From assembly GCA_964602985.1 (NCBI GenBank), contig CAZRTJ010000013.1, positions 1 to 64,000 on the forward strand: DNA of 64,000 nucleotides. The letters run 5' to 3'. The translations under genes and the position numbers were made by a program. Below, one piece after another: positions 51,807 through 60,597 of the stretch (the first letter of the stretch is position 1; each line of letters starts with the position of its first letter). A model generated the notes under the pieces. The model saw nothing but the letters and a program-made list of their open reading frames with translations, made no database searches and was not told the origin of the DNA. Source of the DNA: CAYZJB01 sp964602985. Its GTDB lineage: Bacteria; CLD3; SB21.

Positions 51807-52403
51807 CTAGAGAATGCCCTTGGCCATCGCTTCGCGGGCGGTCATCCCTCCGGCCATCTCCACGATTTTGTTGTCGTAGTAATCGGAGATGCGGGCAACC
51901 GATTTGATCGAGGCGCGGAATTCGTTCTCGTCCAGGTTTGCGCCGGCGAGCGAGTTGGAAAAGATAATCGTGTTGTCAAAGGTCAAACCGAACGCGCCGA
52001 AGTGGATGACGGCGTTCTCCCGAAGCAGGAATCGGCACAAGTCCTGCGTGACATTGCATCCCTGAACGACGTATGAGAATGACTCCACGACCACATCGCC
52101 GTCATGCCACGGCCGAATCACCGTCTGTATGCACGTCGATCCTTCGAACGCAAGGAACCGTCCGTCGTCATGTCTTTCGTAGGAGCCCTTGTACACTTTC
52201 TTCATGTACGACTCGACCTTATCGGTGACGGCCGCGATCAATTGCTCCCCGCTTAATCGTTTTGCCGCCTTCTTGGGCGCTTTGGCCTTCTTCTTGGCGG
52301 CCTTCTTCACAGGCTTCTTGGCCGACTTCTTGACAGCTTTCTTCTTCTTCACGCTTTTCTTCGCCGTTCGTTTCACAGCTTTTTTTCTCTTTCTTGCAGC
52401 CAT
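51807..52403 (-). CDS. Histone-H1-like tail fused to a YbjN-like domain
   Basis: A 198-residue protein. The first 50 residues are almost only Lys and Ala with a few Pro/Arg (RKKAVKRTAKKSVKKKKAVK type), like histone H1 or bacterial Hc1/AlgP tails. The rest (about 52-198) looks like a YbjN/type III chaperone-like alpha-beta domain (TCIQTVIRPWHDGDVVVESFSYV, CRFLLRENAVIHFGAFGL). The ATG at 52403 has a GGAGGAG site; the longer frame to 52454 is rejected. The combination suggests a nucleic-acid-tethered protein. Function unknown. Confidence 0.7.
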   Translation of the reverse strand: MAARKRKKAVKRTAKKSVKKKKAVKKSAKKPVKKAAKKKAKAPKKAAKRLSGEQLIAAVTDKVESYMKKVYKGSYERHDDGRFLAFEGSTCIQTVIRPWHDGDVVVESFSYVVQGCNVTQDLCRFLLRENAVIHFGAFGLTFDNTIIFSNSLAGANLDENEFRASIKSVARISDYYDNKIVEMAGGMTAREAMAKGIL

Positions 52404-52478
52404 TGAACTCCTCCGCTGTATCGAGATTGGATGATTGGAATCGGAAGCGCACAAAATTCCAGAAAATCGTTAAGAAAG

Positions 52479-53411
52479 TCAAGCGCCGGATTCGTCTGGG
52501 GATATTTCCGCTTCGCGGATATTGCGTTTCATGCCGGACAGCTTGGCGCGTCTAATCGGACTGGTGCGAAAGACTTTGCGAAATTCTTCGTCTGTCATCG
52601 AGTCCCATTCTTCCTTTGTAAGTCGTGCGAGAGACGCGGAGGGTCGGAAAGCCTGCTCCCGCGTGGGCTGGGCGAATTTTTGATTCCATGGACACACGTC
52701 CTGGCAAACGTCACAGCCGAAGATCCAGCCATCTGTTCGTCCGGAGATATCCTGCGGAAAGCTCTCGCCCTTGAATTCAATCGTCCAATACGACAGGCAT
52801 CTGCGGGCGTCCACGACATAGGGTTCCGTGATTGCCTGCGTCGGGCATGCATCCAGACAGGCAGTGCAGGTGCCGCAGGAATCCTCGACGGGGACAGTCG
52901 CCGTCAGTTCGACGTTGACGAAAATTTCGCCCAGGAAAAACCACGATCCCAAGTCCCGGCTAATTACATTGGAGTGCTTGCCCTGCCATCCGATGCCGCT
53001 TTGCGCCGCCCAATACTTGTCCAGGACCGGCGAGGTATCGCAGGCGATTCGTCCATCGATCCCAAGCCGAAGCAGGCGGATTTGCTCCAACAGGCCGGAC
53101 ATTTTTTGTTTCATCACGTCATGATAATCCTCACCCATGGCATACCGCGAGATTTTGCCTGCGGAAATATCCGGAGTCCCTTCGGAGTAGTAGTTCAAGG
53201 CCAGACAGATGACGGATTTCGCTTCCGCATACCACAGGCGTGGGTCCGCCCGGACATCTGATTTCTTTTCCATCCATGTCATCCCGGCATGATATCCGCG
53301 ATCGAGCCATTCCCCGAGTCGCGTCTGAGCCCGACCGACCGAGGAAAATCCAACTTTGTCAAAGCCCGCATCCAGAGCCAAACGTCGAATGTCCTCTGTG
53401 AGGCCGTTCAT
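52479..53411 (-). CDS. queG: Epoxyqueuosine reductase QueG
   Basis: A 310-residue cobalamin- and iron-sulfur-dependent enzyme that reduces epoxyqueuosine in tRNA to queuosine. VICLALNYY and GRIACDTSPVLDKYWAAQSGIGWQGKHSNVI hold the active-site Asp. Two [4Fe-4S] sites follow: CGTCTACLDACP and CDVCQDVCPWN. The ATG at 53411 overlaps the pseudouridine synthase stop (ATGA), making it preferable to the GTG two codons earlier. It partners functionally with queuosine pathway genes mostly outside the window. Confidence 0.95.
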   Translation of the reverse strand: MNGLTEDIRRLALDAGFDKVGFSSVGRAQTRLGEWLDRGYHAGMTWMEKKSDVRADPRLWYAEAKSVICLALNYYSEGTPDISAGKISRYAMGEDYHDVMKQKMSGLLEQIRLLRLGIDGRIACDTSPVLDKYWAAQSGIGWQGKHSNVISRDLGSWFFLGEIFVNVELTATVPVEDSCGTCTACLDACPTQAITEPYVVDARRCLSYWTIEFKGESFPQDISGRTDGWIFGCDVCQDVCPWNQKFAQPTREQAFRPSASLARLTKEEWDSMTDEEFRKVFRTSPIRRAKLSGMKRNIREAEISPDESGA

Positions 53412-54127
53412 TTCCACTTTCTCAAATGATTCAACACACTGCGAAAATCCTTGGGCGGGGGTGCCGTAACAGAGATCGGTTTTTCCGTGTGCGGATGTAC
53501 AAGATCCAGTCGTGCGGCGTGAAGCGTCAGACGGCTCATGAGAGGCCGTTCTTCTTCCTCTTTGTAGCGATACCCGCGTTTGATGGTGGACAGAAAGAGC
53601 GCCTTGCCTCCTCCGTACGTCTCATCGATGGCCAGAGGGTGACCCGCGTGCGCAAAATGAATCCGGATCTGATGTTGTCGTCCTGTTTCCGGGCGCACCT
53701 CCACCAGCGTGAAGCGGTCGAAGCGCTCGACAACTGTGTAGATCGTCGCGCTTTCCTTGCCGGTGGGGTGGACCTCTACCGTTCCGGGTCGGGAGGGATT
53801 TTCCCGGATGGCCCCCGTCAGCCGTCCCGCTTCATCCTCCAGATTCCCCAGCACCAGAGCCATGTAGGTTTTGCATACTTCGCGTTTTTCGAAGCGATCA
53901 TTGAGAGTGCGATGCGTCTCCCGATTCCTCGCAAAGAGGATCACACCGCTGGTTTCCCGATCCAGGCGATGCACCACGAAGAGCGGGTCGTACAGTTTCC
54001 GCAGAAGTTCGGACAACGACGGCAAGGACGAATCGAATCGATCCGGAATGGTGAGCAGGGGCGCGGGTTTATTCACCGCCAGGACGTCCGGATCCTCATA
54101 CAGGATTTCTTTTTCGATTCGAACCAT
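53408..54127 (-). CDS. RluA-family pseudouridine synthase
   Basis: A 239-residue RNA pseudouridine synthase. The catalytic Asp is D56 in HRLDRETSG. GRQHQIRIHFAHAGHPLAID is the C-terminal signature. No S4 domain precedes it. The ATG at 54127 follows AAGGA; the frame to 54229 has no start site. Target position in rRNA or tRNA cannot be told. It is coupled to queG, so the two form a small RNA-modification pair. Confidence 0.9.
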   Translation of the reverse strand: MVRIEKEILYEDPDVLAVNKPAPLLTIPDRFDSSLPSLSELLRKLYDPLFVVHRLDRETSGVILFARNRETHRTLNDRFEKREVCKTYMALVLGNLEDEAGRLTGAIRENPSRPGTVEVHPTGKESATIYTVVERFDRFTLVEVRPETGRQHQIRIHFAHAGHPLAIDETYGGGKALFLSTIKRGYRYKEEEERPLMSRLTLHAARLDLVHPHTEKPISVTAPPPKDFRSVLNHLRKWK

Positions 54128-54183
54128 GGGAAAATCCTTTGGCCGTTGGGAGTGGAAATCGACGGGATTGCCGAATGGACGGA

Positions 54184-54762
54184 TCAAATGTAGCCCGGCT
54201 GTTGACCGCGTTTCCATTTGATACTGCATCCGACGCTGGGACGCTGGGATCCTGTCACCGGATGACCGGCGAGGGTCAGATCAATCGCTTGTCGCAAATC
54301 GCGGCCCGTGACGGAAATGCCATTATGGGGCCGGCTGTCGTCCAGTTGTCCTCGATACACAAGCCGCCTGGACTGATCAAACAGAAAAAAATCCGGCGTG
54401 CAGGCCGCGGTGTAGGATCTTGCAACGGATTGCGCTTCATCAAAACAAAGCGGAAAAACGAAGTCGAGTTGTTCGGCCATTTCCCTGAGTGATTCGGGTC
54501 CGTCTTCCGGATAAGCTTCGGGGTCGTTGGAACTGATGGCGACGATACCCAGGTCCGCGGACCGGTAATCCCGGCCAAGCCTTGCCAGTTCCATCTCGAC
54601 GTGGACGACATACGGACAATGCCGGCAAATGAACATCACCAGCAAGGCTTTCTTGTCGTCGAAATCCGCTTTCGAAATGATCGTGCCGGTACGAACATCG
54701 GGCAACGAAAATTCCGGCGCCGGCGTACCCAGCGCGAGCATGGTAGAGTTGGTTTTGGCCAT
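54184..54762 (-). CDS. Thioredoxin-fold peroxiredoxin-like protein
   Basis: A 192-residue AhpC/TSA-Redoxin-like protein. APEFSLPDVRTG is the usual opening. The active-site strand has FICRHCPYV with C46 and C49, an atypical CxxC. TPDFFLFDQSRRLVYRGQLDD precedes a C-terminal extension. This resembles the thioredoxin-family YneN/redoxin group found widely in bacteria; likely thiol redox or peroxide handling in the cytoplasm. No signal peptide. It is divergent from the antiporter gene. Confidence 0.85.
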   Translation of the reverse strand: MAKTNSTMLALGTPAPEFSLPDVRTGTIISKADFDDKKALLVMFICRHCPYVVHVEMELARLGRDYRSADLGIVAISSNDPEAYPEDGPESLREMAEQLDFVFPLCFDEAQSVARSYTAACTPDFFLFDQSRRLVYRGQLDDSRPHNGISVTGRDLRQAIDLTLAGHPVTGSQRPSVGCSIKWKRGQQPGYI

Positions 54763-54920
54763 GGTGTATCCTTTCGGCTTCCTGGCCCATCAACATAACC
54801 ATTACAACGAGACGGGTCAAGCCGTACACCTATCCTCCCTTCTGCAGTTTGAATCTTCACCGCGTGCAGAAGTCCCAAGCCCACGACCGCGCGCGTCCTC
54901 CATGTTCATGCCGGACAGAA

Positions 54921-54941
54921 TTCGCAAACGCTTTTTGCGAA
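54921..54941. promoter_or_regulatory. Inverted repeat in the divergent control region
   Basis: TTCGCAAA and TTTGCGAA form a perfect 8-bp inverted repeat with a 5-base loop, 9 bp upstream of the predicted antiporter -35 box. It may be an operator or a hairpin. The rest of 54763-55041 shows no gene. Confidence 0.4.
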
Positions 54942-54949
54942 GGAACCTA

Positions 54950-54978
54950 TTGAACTCCTTGCGAGATTTCTTTAGACT
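54950..54978 (+). promoter_or_regulatory. Putative promoter of the antiporter operon
   Basis: TTGAAC (54950-54955), 17-bp spacer, TAGACT (54973-54978), about 65 bp before the ATG at 55042. Confidence 0.4.
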
Positions 54979-55041
54979 TTGCCGTTCCGCTTCCGATCCG
55001 TAACAAACCGTCATACGAGATGTATCCTTAGGACGAGAGCT

Positions 55042-56877
55042 ATGCGAACCAGATATTCTTTACTCATTTTTGCCCTTGTGTTTTCCGTCGGGATCCTGTC
55101 TCCCCCGGATATTTTTGCTGAGGACAGCGGTCATCACCTGATCTCCAGCATCGGCATCAGCATATTGGCCGCCACGGTCATGGCGTTCCTGTCACATTTC
55201 ACAAAACAGCCTTTGCTGCTCGCCTACATCGCGGCGGGCGTCGTTATCGGGCCGGAAATCGGGTTCCAATTCGTTACTAGTAAACAGGACATCGAAGTCA
55301 TCGCGGAAATTGGCTTGATTCTGCTCCTCTTTATGATCGGTTTGGAAATCGACATGAAGAAATTAAGAGAATCGGGTAAGTCCCTGATTATGACGGGCGT
55401 TCTTCAGTTCATCATCTGCGTTGCGCTCGCGCTGGGATTTTTCGCAATGCTCGGATACACTTTAGGAGGCGGAAAATTTGACCTGCTGTATCTCGCGATA
55501 TGCTGCGGCCTCAGCAGTACGGCGATCGTCGTTAAATTGCTCTATGCCAAATTCGAATTAGACACCCTGGCCGGCCGAATCACGCTCGGCGTGCTCGTCT
55601 TTCAGGATATCTGGGCGATCGTCGTTCTCGGAATTCAACCCAATCTCGCCAATCCCGACATTCTTCAAATCCTCTGGTCGTTCGCCAAGGGCGGCATCCT
55701 TGTCGTCGTTGCCTTGGCCATCAGCAAGTATGTGCTTCCCAAACTGTTTCGATCCATTGCCAAGTTGCCCGAACTCATTTTGGTGGCGTCGCTCGGCTGG
55801 TGCTTTTTTGTCTGCGGTCTGGCCGGACAGTTTGGGCTGTCTCTCGAAATGGGCGCTCTGATTGCCGGTGTTGCGATTTCAACGTTTCCATACAACCTGG
55901 ACGTTATCGCCAAGGTCGTCAGCATTCGGGATTTTTTCATCACACTGTTTTTTGTCGCTCTGGGTATGCAAATTCCCAACCCCATCGACAATCCCTCGAT
56001 CCTGCTGGCGGCCGCCATTGCGGCGGTTTTCGTCATCCTGAGTCGCTTCATCGGCGTGTATCCGGTTCTGTACGGACTGAAGAACGGACATCGGGTCAGT
56101 CTCCTGCCCTCGATCAATCTGGCTAATATGTCCGAATTCTCGCTGGTCATTGCCGCATTGGGATTGACTGCCGGACATATTGGGACAGACATCCTTTCCA
56201 TGATCATTTTTGTGTTTGTCATAACCTCGATCGCCGCTCCGTATTTGATCAAGTACAATCATCCGATCCAACTCGCGATGGCAAGGTTGTTGAACAAAAT
56301 CGGCCTCAAAGACATTAGCAATATCAAGGAAGAAAAGGCCGAGGAGGTTGACAAAGATATCGCCCTGTTGGGCTTTTTCCGCGTGGCTTCGTCGCTGGTG
56401 CGCGAACTGCAGGACCGCGAATTTGCCGGCGGCGCGAGCGCAAAGCTGAAAGACGAGGTGGTCGTCGTAGATTTCAACCCCAATGTCCACTCCAAACTGG
56501 AAGCCTTGGAAGTAAAAGCCATCTACGGGGATATCAGCAACATGGATACACTGCATCACGCCGGTATCCACGGAGCCAAGGTTGTCCTGTCGACCATCCC
56601 GGATACGGTGCTCGTCGGTACAGATAATCTCAAAATGATCAAACAGATTCAGTCGATATGTCCCCACGCAAAAATCGTCGTCACGGCAGAGAGCGCACAG
56701 CGTGCATTGAAGATGTACGCCGAGGGTGCAGATTATGTTTTCCTTCCGCGCATCCTGGCGGCGGGGCATCTAATTGGAGTGATCGAGACTCTTCTGAATG
56801 GTGAAGAAACCGCGATACAGGACTTGAAAAACAATCATATGGAGGCGCTGGGTCATCGCGAAGAAATTATCTCCTGA
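55042..56877 (+). CDS. CPA2-family cation/proton antiporter with signal peptide
   Basis: A 611-residue membrane protein. An N-terminal signal-like helix (MRTRYSLLIFALVFSVGIL..) precedes 12-13 transmembrane helices of the Kef/NhaS3 (CPA2) type, with AGVVIGPEIG, GLEIDMKKLRE and MGALIAGVAIS. A cytoplasmic C-terminal domain (about 430-600) resembles TrkA-N, but its glycine-rich nucleotide loop is degenerate (ALLGFFRVASSLVRE). It probably exchanges K+ or Na+ for H+. The ATG has an AGGA site. It starts the plus-strand ion-transport module. Confidence 0.85.
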   Translation: MRTRYSLLIFALVFSVGILSPPDIFAEDSGHHLISSIGISILAATVMAFLSHFTKQPLLLAYIAAGVVIGPEIGFQFVTSKQDIEVIAEIGLILLLFMIGLEIDMKKLRESGKSLIMTGVLQFIICVALALGFFAMLGYTLGGGKFDLLYLAICCGLSSTAIVVKLLYAKFELDTLAGRITLGVLVFQDIWAIVVLGIQPNLANPDILQILWSFAKGGILVVVALAISKYVLPKLFRSIAKLPELILVASLGWCFFVCGLAGQFGLSLEMGALIAGVAISTFPYNLDVIAKVVSIRDFFITLFFVALGMQIPNPIDNPSILLAAAIAAVFVILSRFIGVYPVLYGLKNGHRVSLLPSINLANMSEFSLVIAALGLTAGHIGTDILSMIIFVFVITSIAAPYLIKYNHPIQLAMARLLNKIGLKDISNIKEEKAEEVDKDIALLGFFRVASSLVRELQDREFAGGASAKLKDEVVVVDFNPNVHSKLEALEVKAIYGDISNMDTLHHAGIHGAKVVLSTIPDTVLVGTDNLKMIKQIQSICPHAKIVVTAESAQRALKMYAEGADYVFLPRILAAGHLIGVIETLLNGEETAIQDLKNNHMEALGHREEIIS

Positions 56878-56923
56878 CGGCTGGGAACGCCGGCAATGGA
56901 CACGTCGATTCAATCGGGTCTTC

Positions 56924-58047
56924 GTGCGACTGTATCAGGAAAGGGTCGCCCGGCTGGCCTTTTGGGTCTGCGTAGTCACTATCTTCGGCGGACTGGCGGT
57001 CGCACTATCGGAAGCAGACGGGCCCGAAAGCAATATACGCGGTATTCTTGAAGGAATATGGTGGGCTGTCGTCACCATCACGACCACTGGCTACGGCGAT
57101 AAATATCCGATGACTTGGGGCGGACGACTGGTTGCCTTGAGCGTCATGATCTGTGGCATCGGATTGATCTCTGTATTAACCGCGACCATTTCATCCCGTT
57201 TTGTTGAATCTCGATTACGAAAGGGACAAGGCTTGGACAAAGTAAAAAAGAAACGTCACATCGTGATTTGCGGCTGGAACTTCAATGTCGAGACGATCGT
57301 GCGGACATTGGAAGCGGAGTTGGACTTTCCGTCGATCGTTTTGGTGAATACCGTGAATCCGGTTCAGATGGACGAGTTTGCGCGGAGCTTCAAGAACTCG
57401 GAAGTCCGGTTTGTGTCGGGCGACTACACTCAGGACGGGGTCCTGGAGAAGGCCAGCGTGTCCCAGGCGGAATGCGTGATCGTTGTGGCCGATTCGTCCG
57501 AGCTCACTGCCCACAAGGCCGACGAGAAGACGATCATCACCACGCTGACGGTGAAGAACATGAATCCGCGGGTCCGCCTGTACGCCCACGTGGTCAATCC
57601 GGACAATGTGCCGCACCTCCAACGGGCCAAGGCCGACGACGTCGTGATCAGCGACAAATACAGCGGCTTTCTTCTGGCGTGCACGTCACAAATCCCGGGG
57701 TGCCTCGCGTCGTGGATGAACTGCTGAACTTCTCGATCGGGAACGAGATTGTCCGACTGGAAATCCCGGACGACTTTGTGGGTCGGTCATTCATCGAACT
57801 GTCCGAATACTTCAAAGTGAATGAAGACGCCATTCTGATCGGCATTGCCAAAGAGACAAAAGCACCCGTCCTGACGGAATTGCTCTCGGACGGTGATTCG
57901 TATTTGGACCAGTTCATCCGTCAGAAACTGCAGGAATCGGGCAAGAAACTAGGGGAACAGGAAAGAATCAAGATCGCTATCAATCCCCCCTCGGACACGG
58001 TGATTGATGCCGTACATACGGCGATCGTTATCGCAGACAGATTTTAA
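56924..58047 (+). pseudogene. K+ channel with RCK domain, interrupted by a frameshift
   Basis: The N-terminal part has two helices around the selectivity filter TITTTGYGD and then a TrkA-N (RCK) domain (HIVICGWNFNVETIVRTLE). The frame breaks near 57679. Adding one G in GCG-TGCAC restores VHVTNPGVPRVVDELLN and a normal RCK-C domain (IVRLEIPDDFVGRSFIELSEYF..INPPSDTVID) to 58047, about 374 residues in all. As sequenced the first frame stops at 57727. Both parts are well conserved, so this is either a recent mutation or a sequence error. It starts with GTG. Confidence 0.75.
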
Positions 58048-58062
58048 CATCGGATACTGATT

Positions 58063-58569
58063 ATGCTCACCGTCGATTTTGTTTCGAAATTTTCATTGTT
58101 CCAGGGGATCAAACCCGAAAAGATGAAAAGTTTGATTGCCATCATGGCCGAAATTGAATTCAAGACCGGGGATTGGATTATCCGCGACGGTGATCGCGGA
58201 GAAGAAATGTTTGTCTTGCTCGACGGCGACGTGGAAATTTCCAAATCCATGACGCTCAAAGTGGACCCTCAGGCCAGCGCCGAAAAGAACAAGTCGCTGT
58301 TTCGATTGAGTTCAAAAGCGTTTGCCTGTTTCGGGGAGATGGCTCTCATCGAAGAAAACAGCGAGCGATCCGCCAGCGTGAGAGCCATCGTCAACTGCAA
58401 AGTCGCCACCATCCGCAGGGATCAGTTCCTCCGCCTCGCCGACGAAGACCCGGAAATCGGAAATGTGGTTTTCCGAAACATGGCGCGGATCATCAGCGAC
58501 CGGCTCAAGAAAGCCAACAAGGATATTTTGAAACTCACGACTGCCTTCCTGCTCGCGGTCGATTCCTGA
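58063..58569 (+). CDS. Cyclic-nucleotide-binding domain protein
   Basis: A 168-residue single cNMP-binding (CRP-like) domain without a DNA-binding part. DWIIRDGDRGEEMFVLLDGDVEI is the first beta-roll. FGEMALIEENSERSASVRA is the phosphate-binding cassette, with the Glu and Arg that contact the ribose-phosphate. A C-terminal helix ends the protein. It sits between the channel and antiporter genes and overlaps the latter by TGATG. It probably regulates these transporters in response to cAMP/cGMP, possibly from the CHASE2 cyclase. Confidence 0.88.
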   Translation: MLTVDFVSKFSLFQGIKPEKMKSLIAIMAEIEFKTGDWIIRDGDRGEEMFVLLDGDVEISKSMTLKVDPQASAEKNKSLFRLSSKAFACFGEMALIEENSERSASVRAIVNCKVATIRRDQFLRLADEDPEIGNVVFRNMARIISDRLKKANKDILKLTTAFLLAVDS

Positions 58570-60584
58570 TGCACGACTTCCCGTTTCTCGGCGATCTGAT
58601 CGTCATCGTCGGGCTGATCCTGGCGATCCTGCTTCTTGCCCATCAACTGCGTTTTCCATCGATCATCGGTTTTCTTTTGTCCGGTGTGGTCATCGGACCT
58701 TCCGCTTTGGGGTGGGTGGAAAGTTCGAAGTCCGTCGATCTGCTGGCGGAAACCGGCGTCATTTTGCTTTTGTTTGCGATCGGGCTGGAATTCTCCATCA
58801 CGACGTTGATGAAACTCAAACGTCTGCTCTTGATTGCAGGCGGGGGCCAGGTCGCGCTGACGATACTCGCCATCTGGGGACTGGGAGCCGGCTTCGGTGT
58901 ATCAACACCCAAGGCCCTCCTGATCGGTTGCATGGTAGCGCTGTCCAGTACTGCCGTTGTGCTGAAGATCCTCGGCGACTCGGATAGACTCCAGACGCCG
59001 GTCGGTCGGATGGCCTTGACCATGTTGTTGTTCCAGGACTTGTGCATTGTACCGATGATCCTCCTGATTCCGTACCTGGGAAGCCATGGTGAAGTTGATT
59101 GGATGCAGATTGGCAGCACCCTGGCTTTGTCGCTGACGGGTATCGCATTGATCCTGATCGGGGCGCGCATCCTGATGCCCAAGCTGCTGCACGCTGTTTT
59201 TCAACTTCAGAATCGGGAATTGTTTCTCATTACGATCCTGTTTGTGGCGTTTGGCACGGCGTGGATCGGGTATCAACTCGGACTTTCGCTGGCCCTGGGA
59301 GCGTTTCTGGCTGGCCTGATTATCTCTGAAAGCGAATTCTCGCATCAGATCGTGGCGGATATCATGCCGGTCAAAGATCTCATGATCGCGCTTTTTTTTG
59401 TTTCTATCGGGATGCTGGTCGATGTGGAATTTCTACGAGTTCATTATCTCACACTCGTCATCGCGACGCTGGTGATCATCCTGTTCAAGACCCTTCTCAT
59501 TTTCGCGTTCCTGTATCTCCTGCAATATCCGGCACGACTGGGCCTGGCCTCTGCGCTAATGGTCAGTCAAATCGGTGAATTCAGTTTTGTCATCGCCATG
59601 AAAGGTACCGACCTGCGTTTGCTGAGCGCCGATGAGAATCAGATTTTTCTGTGCGCGAGCATCATGACGATGGTGCTTTCGCCAGTGCTGATCCAGCACT
59701 CCAGGGTCATCGGAGAACGCGTGCAGAAATTCCTGCATCTCCCGGACAAGATTTCCCTCCCGGTTCAGCGACTCCAGCGCGCTCTGGAGACGGAAGATGC
59801 CGTGACCTCTGCTCCCCTCCAGGATCATGTCGTGATTGTCGGCTATGGGTCGACCGGAGAATACTTGGCAAACGTTCTTTCCAATACCGGCGTCCCCTTC
59901 CTGATCGCGGAATTTCTGTACGACCGCTACGAAATCGCCCGCCGCAAGCATCGGCGTGTTATTTTTGGCGACGCATCGACACGCGCCGTCATGGACGCGT
60001 TGAACATCGCCGAGGCCCGCCAACTGGTGGTCGCGATCAGTCAGCGAGACGAAATCGAACGAATCATCCGATCCGTTCGAGGGGTCAATGCGAACATCTA
60101 CATCGTCGCACGTTCGAAGACCATCGCCGATGCCGACGAGATCTATAAGCTGGGCGCCAACTATGTCGTGCCGGAGGAGTTGGAGACGACGGTGGAGATG
60201 CTGGCGCTGATTCTGCGCCAGTATCACATTCCGCGCAATGTGATCGCATCCCAGGTCGCCATCATCCGGCAGGACAAGTATCGTCCGCTGATCGGCGACA
60301 ACGTTTCCGCCTCGACGTTGGAGCAATTGCCGTTCATCTTGTCCGCCACCACCACGGAGGCCGGCATGATTCTGGATCATTCACCCTGTGCCGGTAAGAC
60401 GTTGAAAGAATCGGGACTAACAGATACGCGGGTTCGCCTGCTGGCCGTGGTGCGGGAGGGAAAACCGATTCAAAATCCCGATGACGGTTTTGTTTTCCAA
60501 ACGGGAGACATGCTGATCCTGATCGGTAATCACGCCGATATCGACGCGGCGCTTGGGATTTTGGGATGCGAAATTGTTTCGTAA
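58569..60584 (+). CDS. KefB/KefC-like K+/H+ antiporter with RCK domains
   Basis: A 671-residue CPA2 antiporter. About 12 helices carry GVVIGPSALGW, GLEFSITTLMKLK, ALGAFLAGLIISESE and SQIGEFSFVIA. A TrkA-N domain follows (about 415-540) with an intact nucleotide loop, VVIVGYGSTGEYLA. A TrkA-C domain ends it (about 580-670; LKESGLTDTRVRLLAVVREGK). It is expected to export K+ in exchange for H+ under nucleotide or NAD(H) control. It starts at the overlap with the cNMP-binding gene. Confidence 0.92.
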   Translation: MHDFPFLGDLIVIVGLILAILLLAHQLRFPSIIGFLLSGVVIGPSALGWVESSKSVDLLAETGVILLLFAIGLEFSITTLMKLKRLLLIAGGGQVALTILAIWGLGAGFGVSTPKALLIGCMVALSSTAVVLKILGDSDRLQTPVGRMALTMLLFQDLCIVPMILLIPYLGSHGEVDWMQIGSTLALSLTGIALILIGARILMPKLLHAVFQLQNRELFLITILFVAFGTAWIGYQLGLSLALGAFLAGLIISESEFSHQIVADIMPVKDLMIALFFVSIGMLVDVEFLRVHYLTLVIATLVIILFKTLLIFAFLYLLQYPARLGLASALMVSQIGEFSFVIAMKGTDLRLLSADENQIFLCASIMTMVLSPVLIQHSRVIGERVQKFLHLPDKISLPVQRLQRALETEDAVTSAPLQDHVVIVGYGSTGEYLANVLSNTGVPFLIAEFLYDRYEIARRKHRRVIFGDASTRAVMDALNIAEARQLVVAISQRDEIERIIRSVRGVNANIYIVARSKTIADADEIYKLGANYVVPEELETTVEMLALILRQYHIPRNVIASQVAIIRQDKYRPLIGDNVSASTLEQLPFILSATTTEAGMILDHSPCAGKTLKESGLTDTRVRLLAVVREGKPIQNPDDGFVFQTGDMLILIGNHADIDAALGILGCEIVS

Positions 60585-60597
60585 CAGGAGTAGAAAT

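Noticed and set aside
55879..56769. Minus-strand frame of 296 codons
   Set aside because: It is antisense to the CPA2 antiporter and has no family features.
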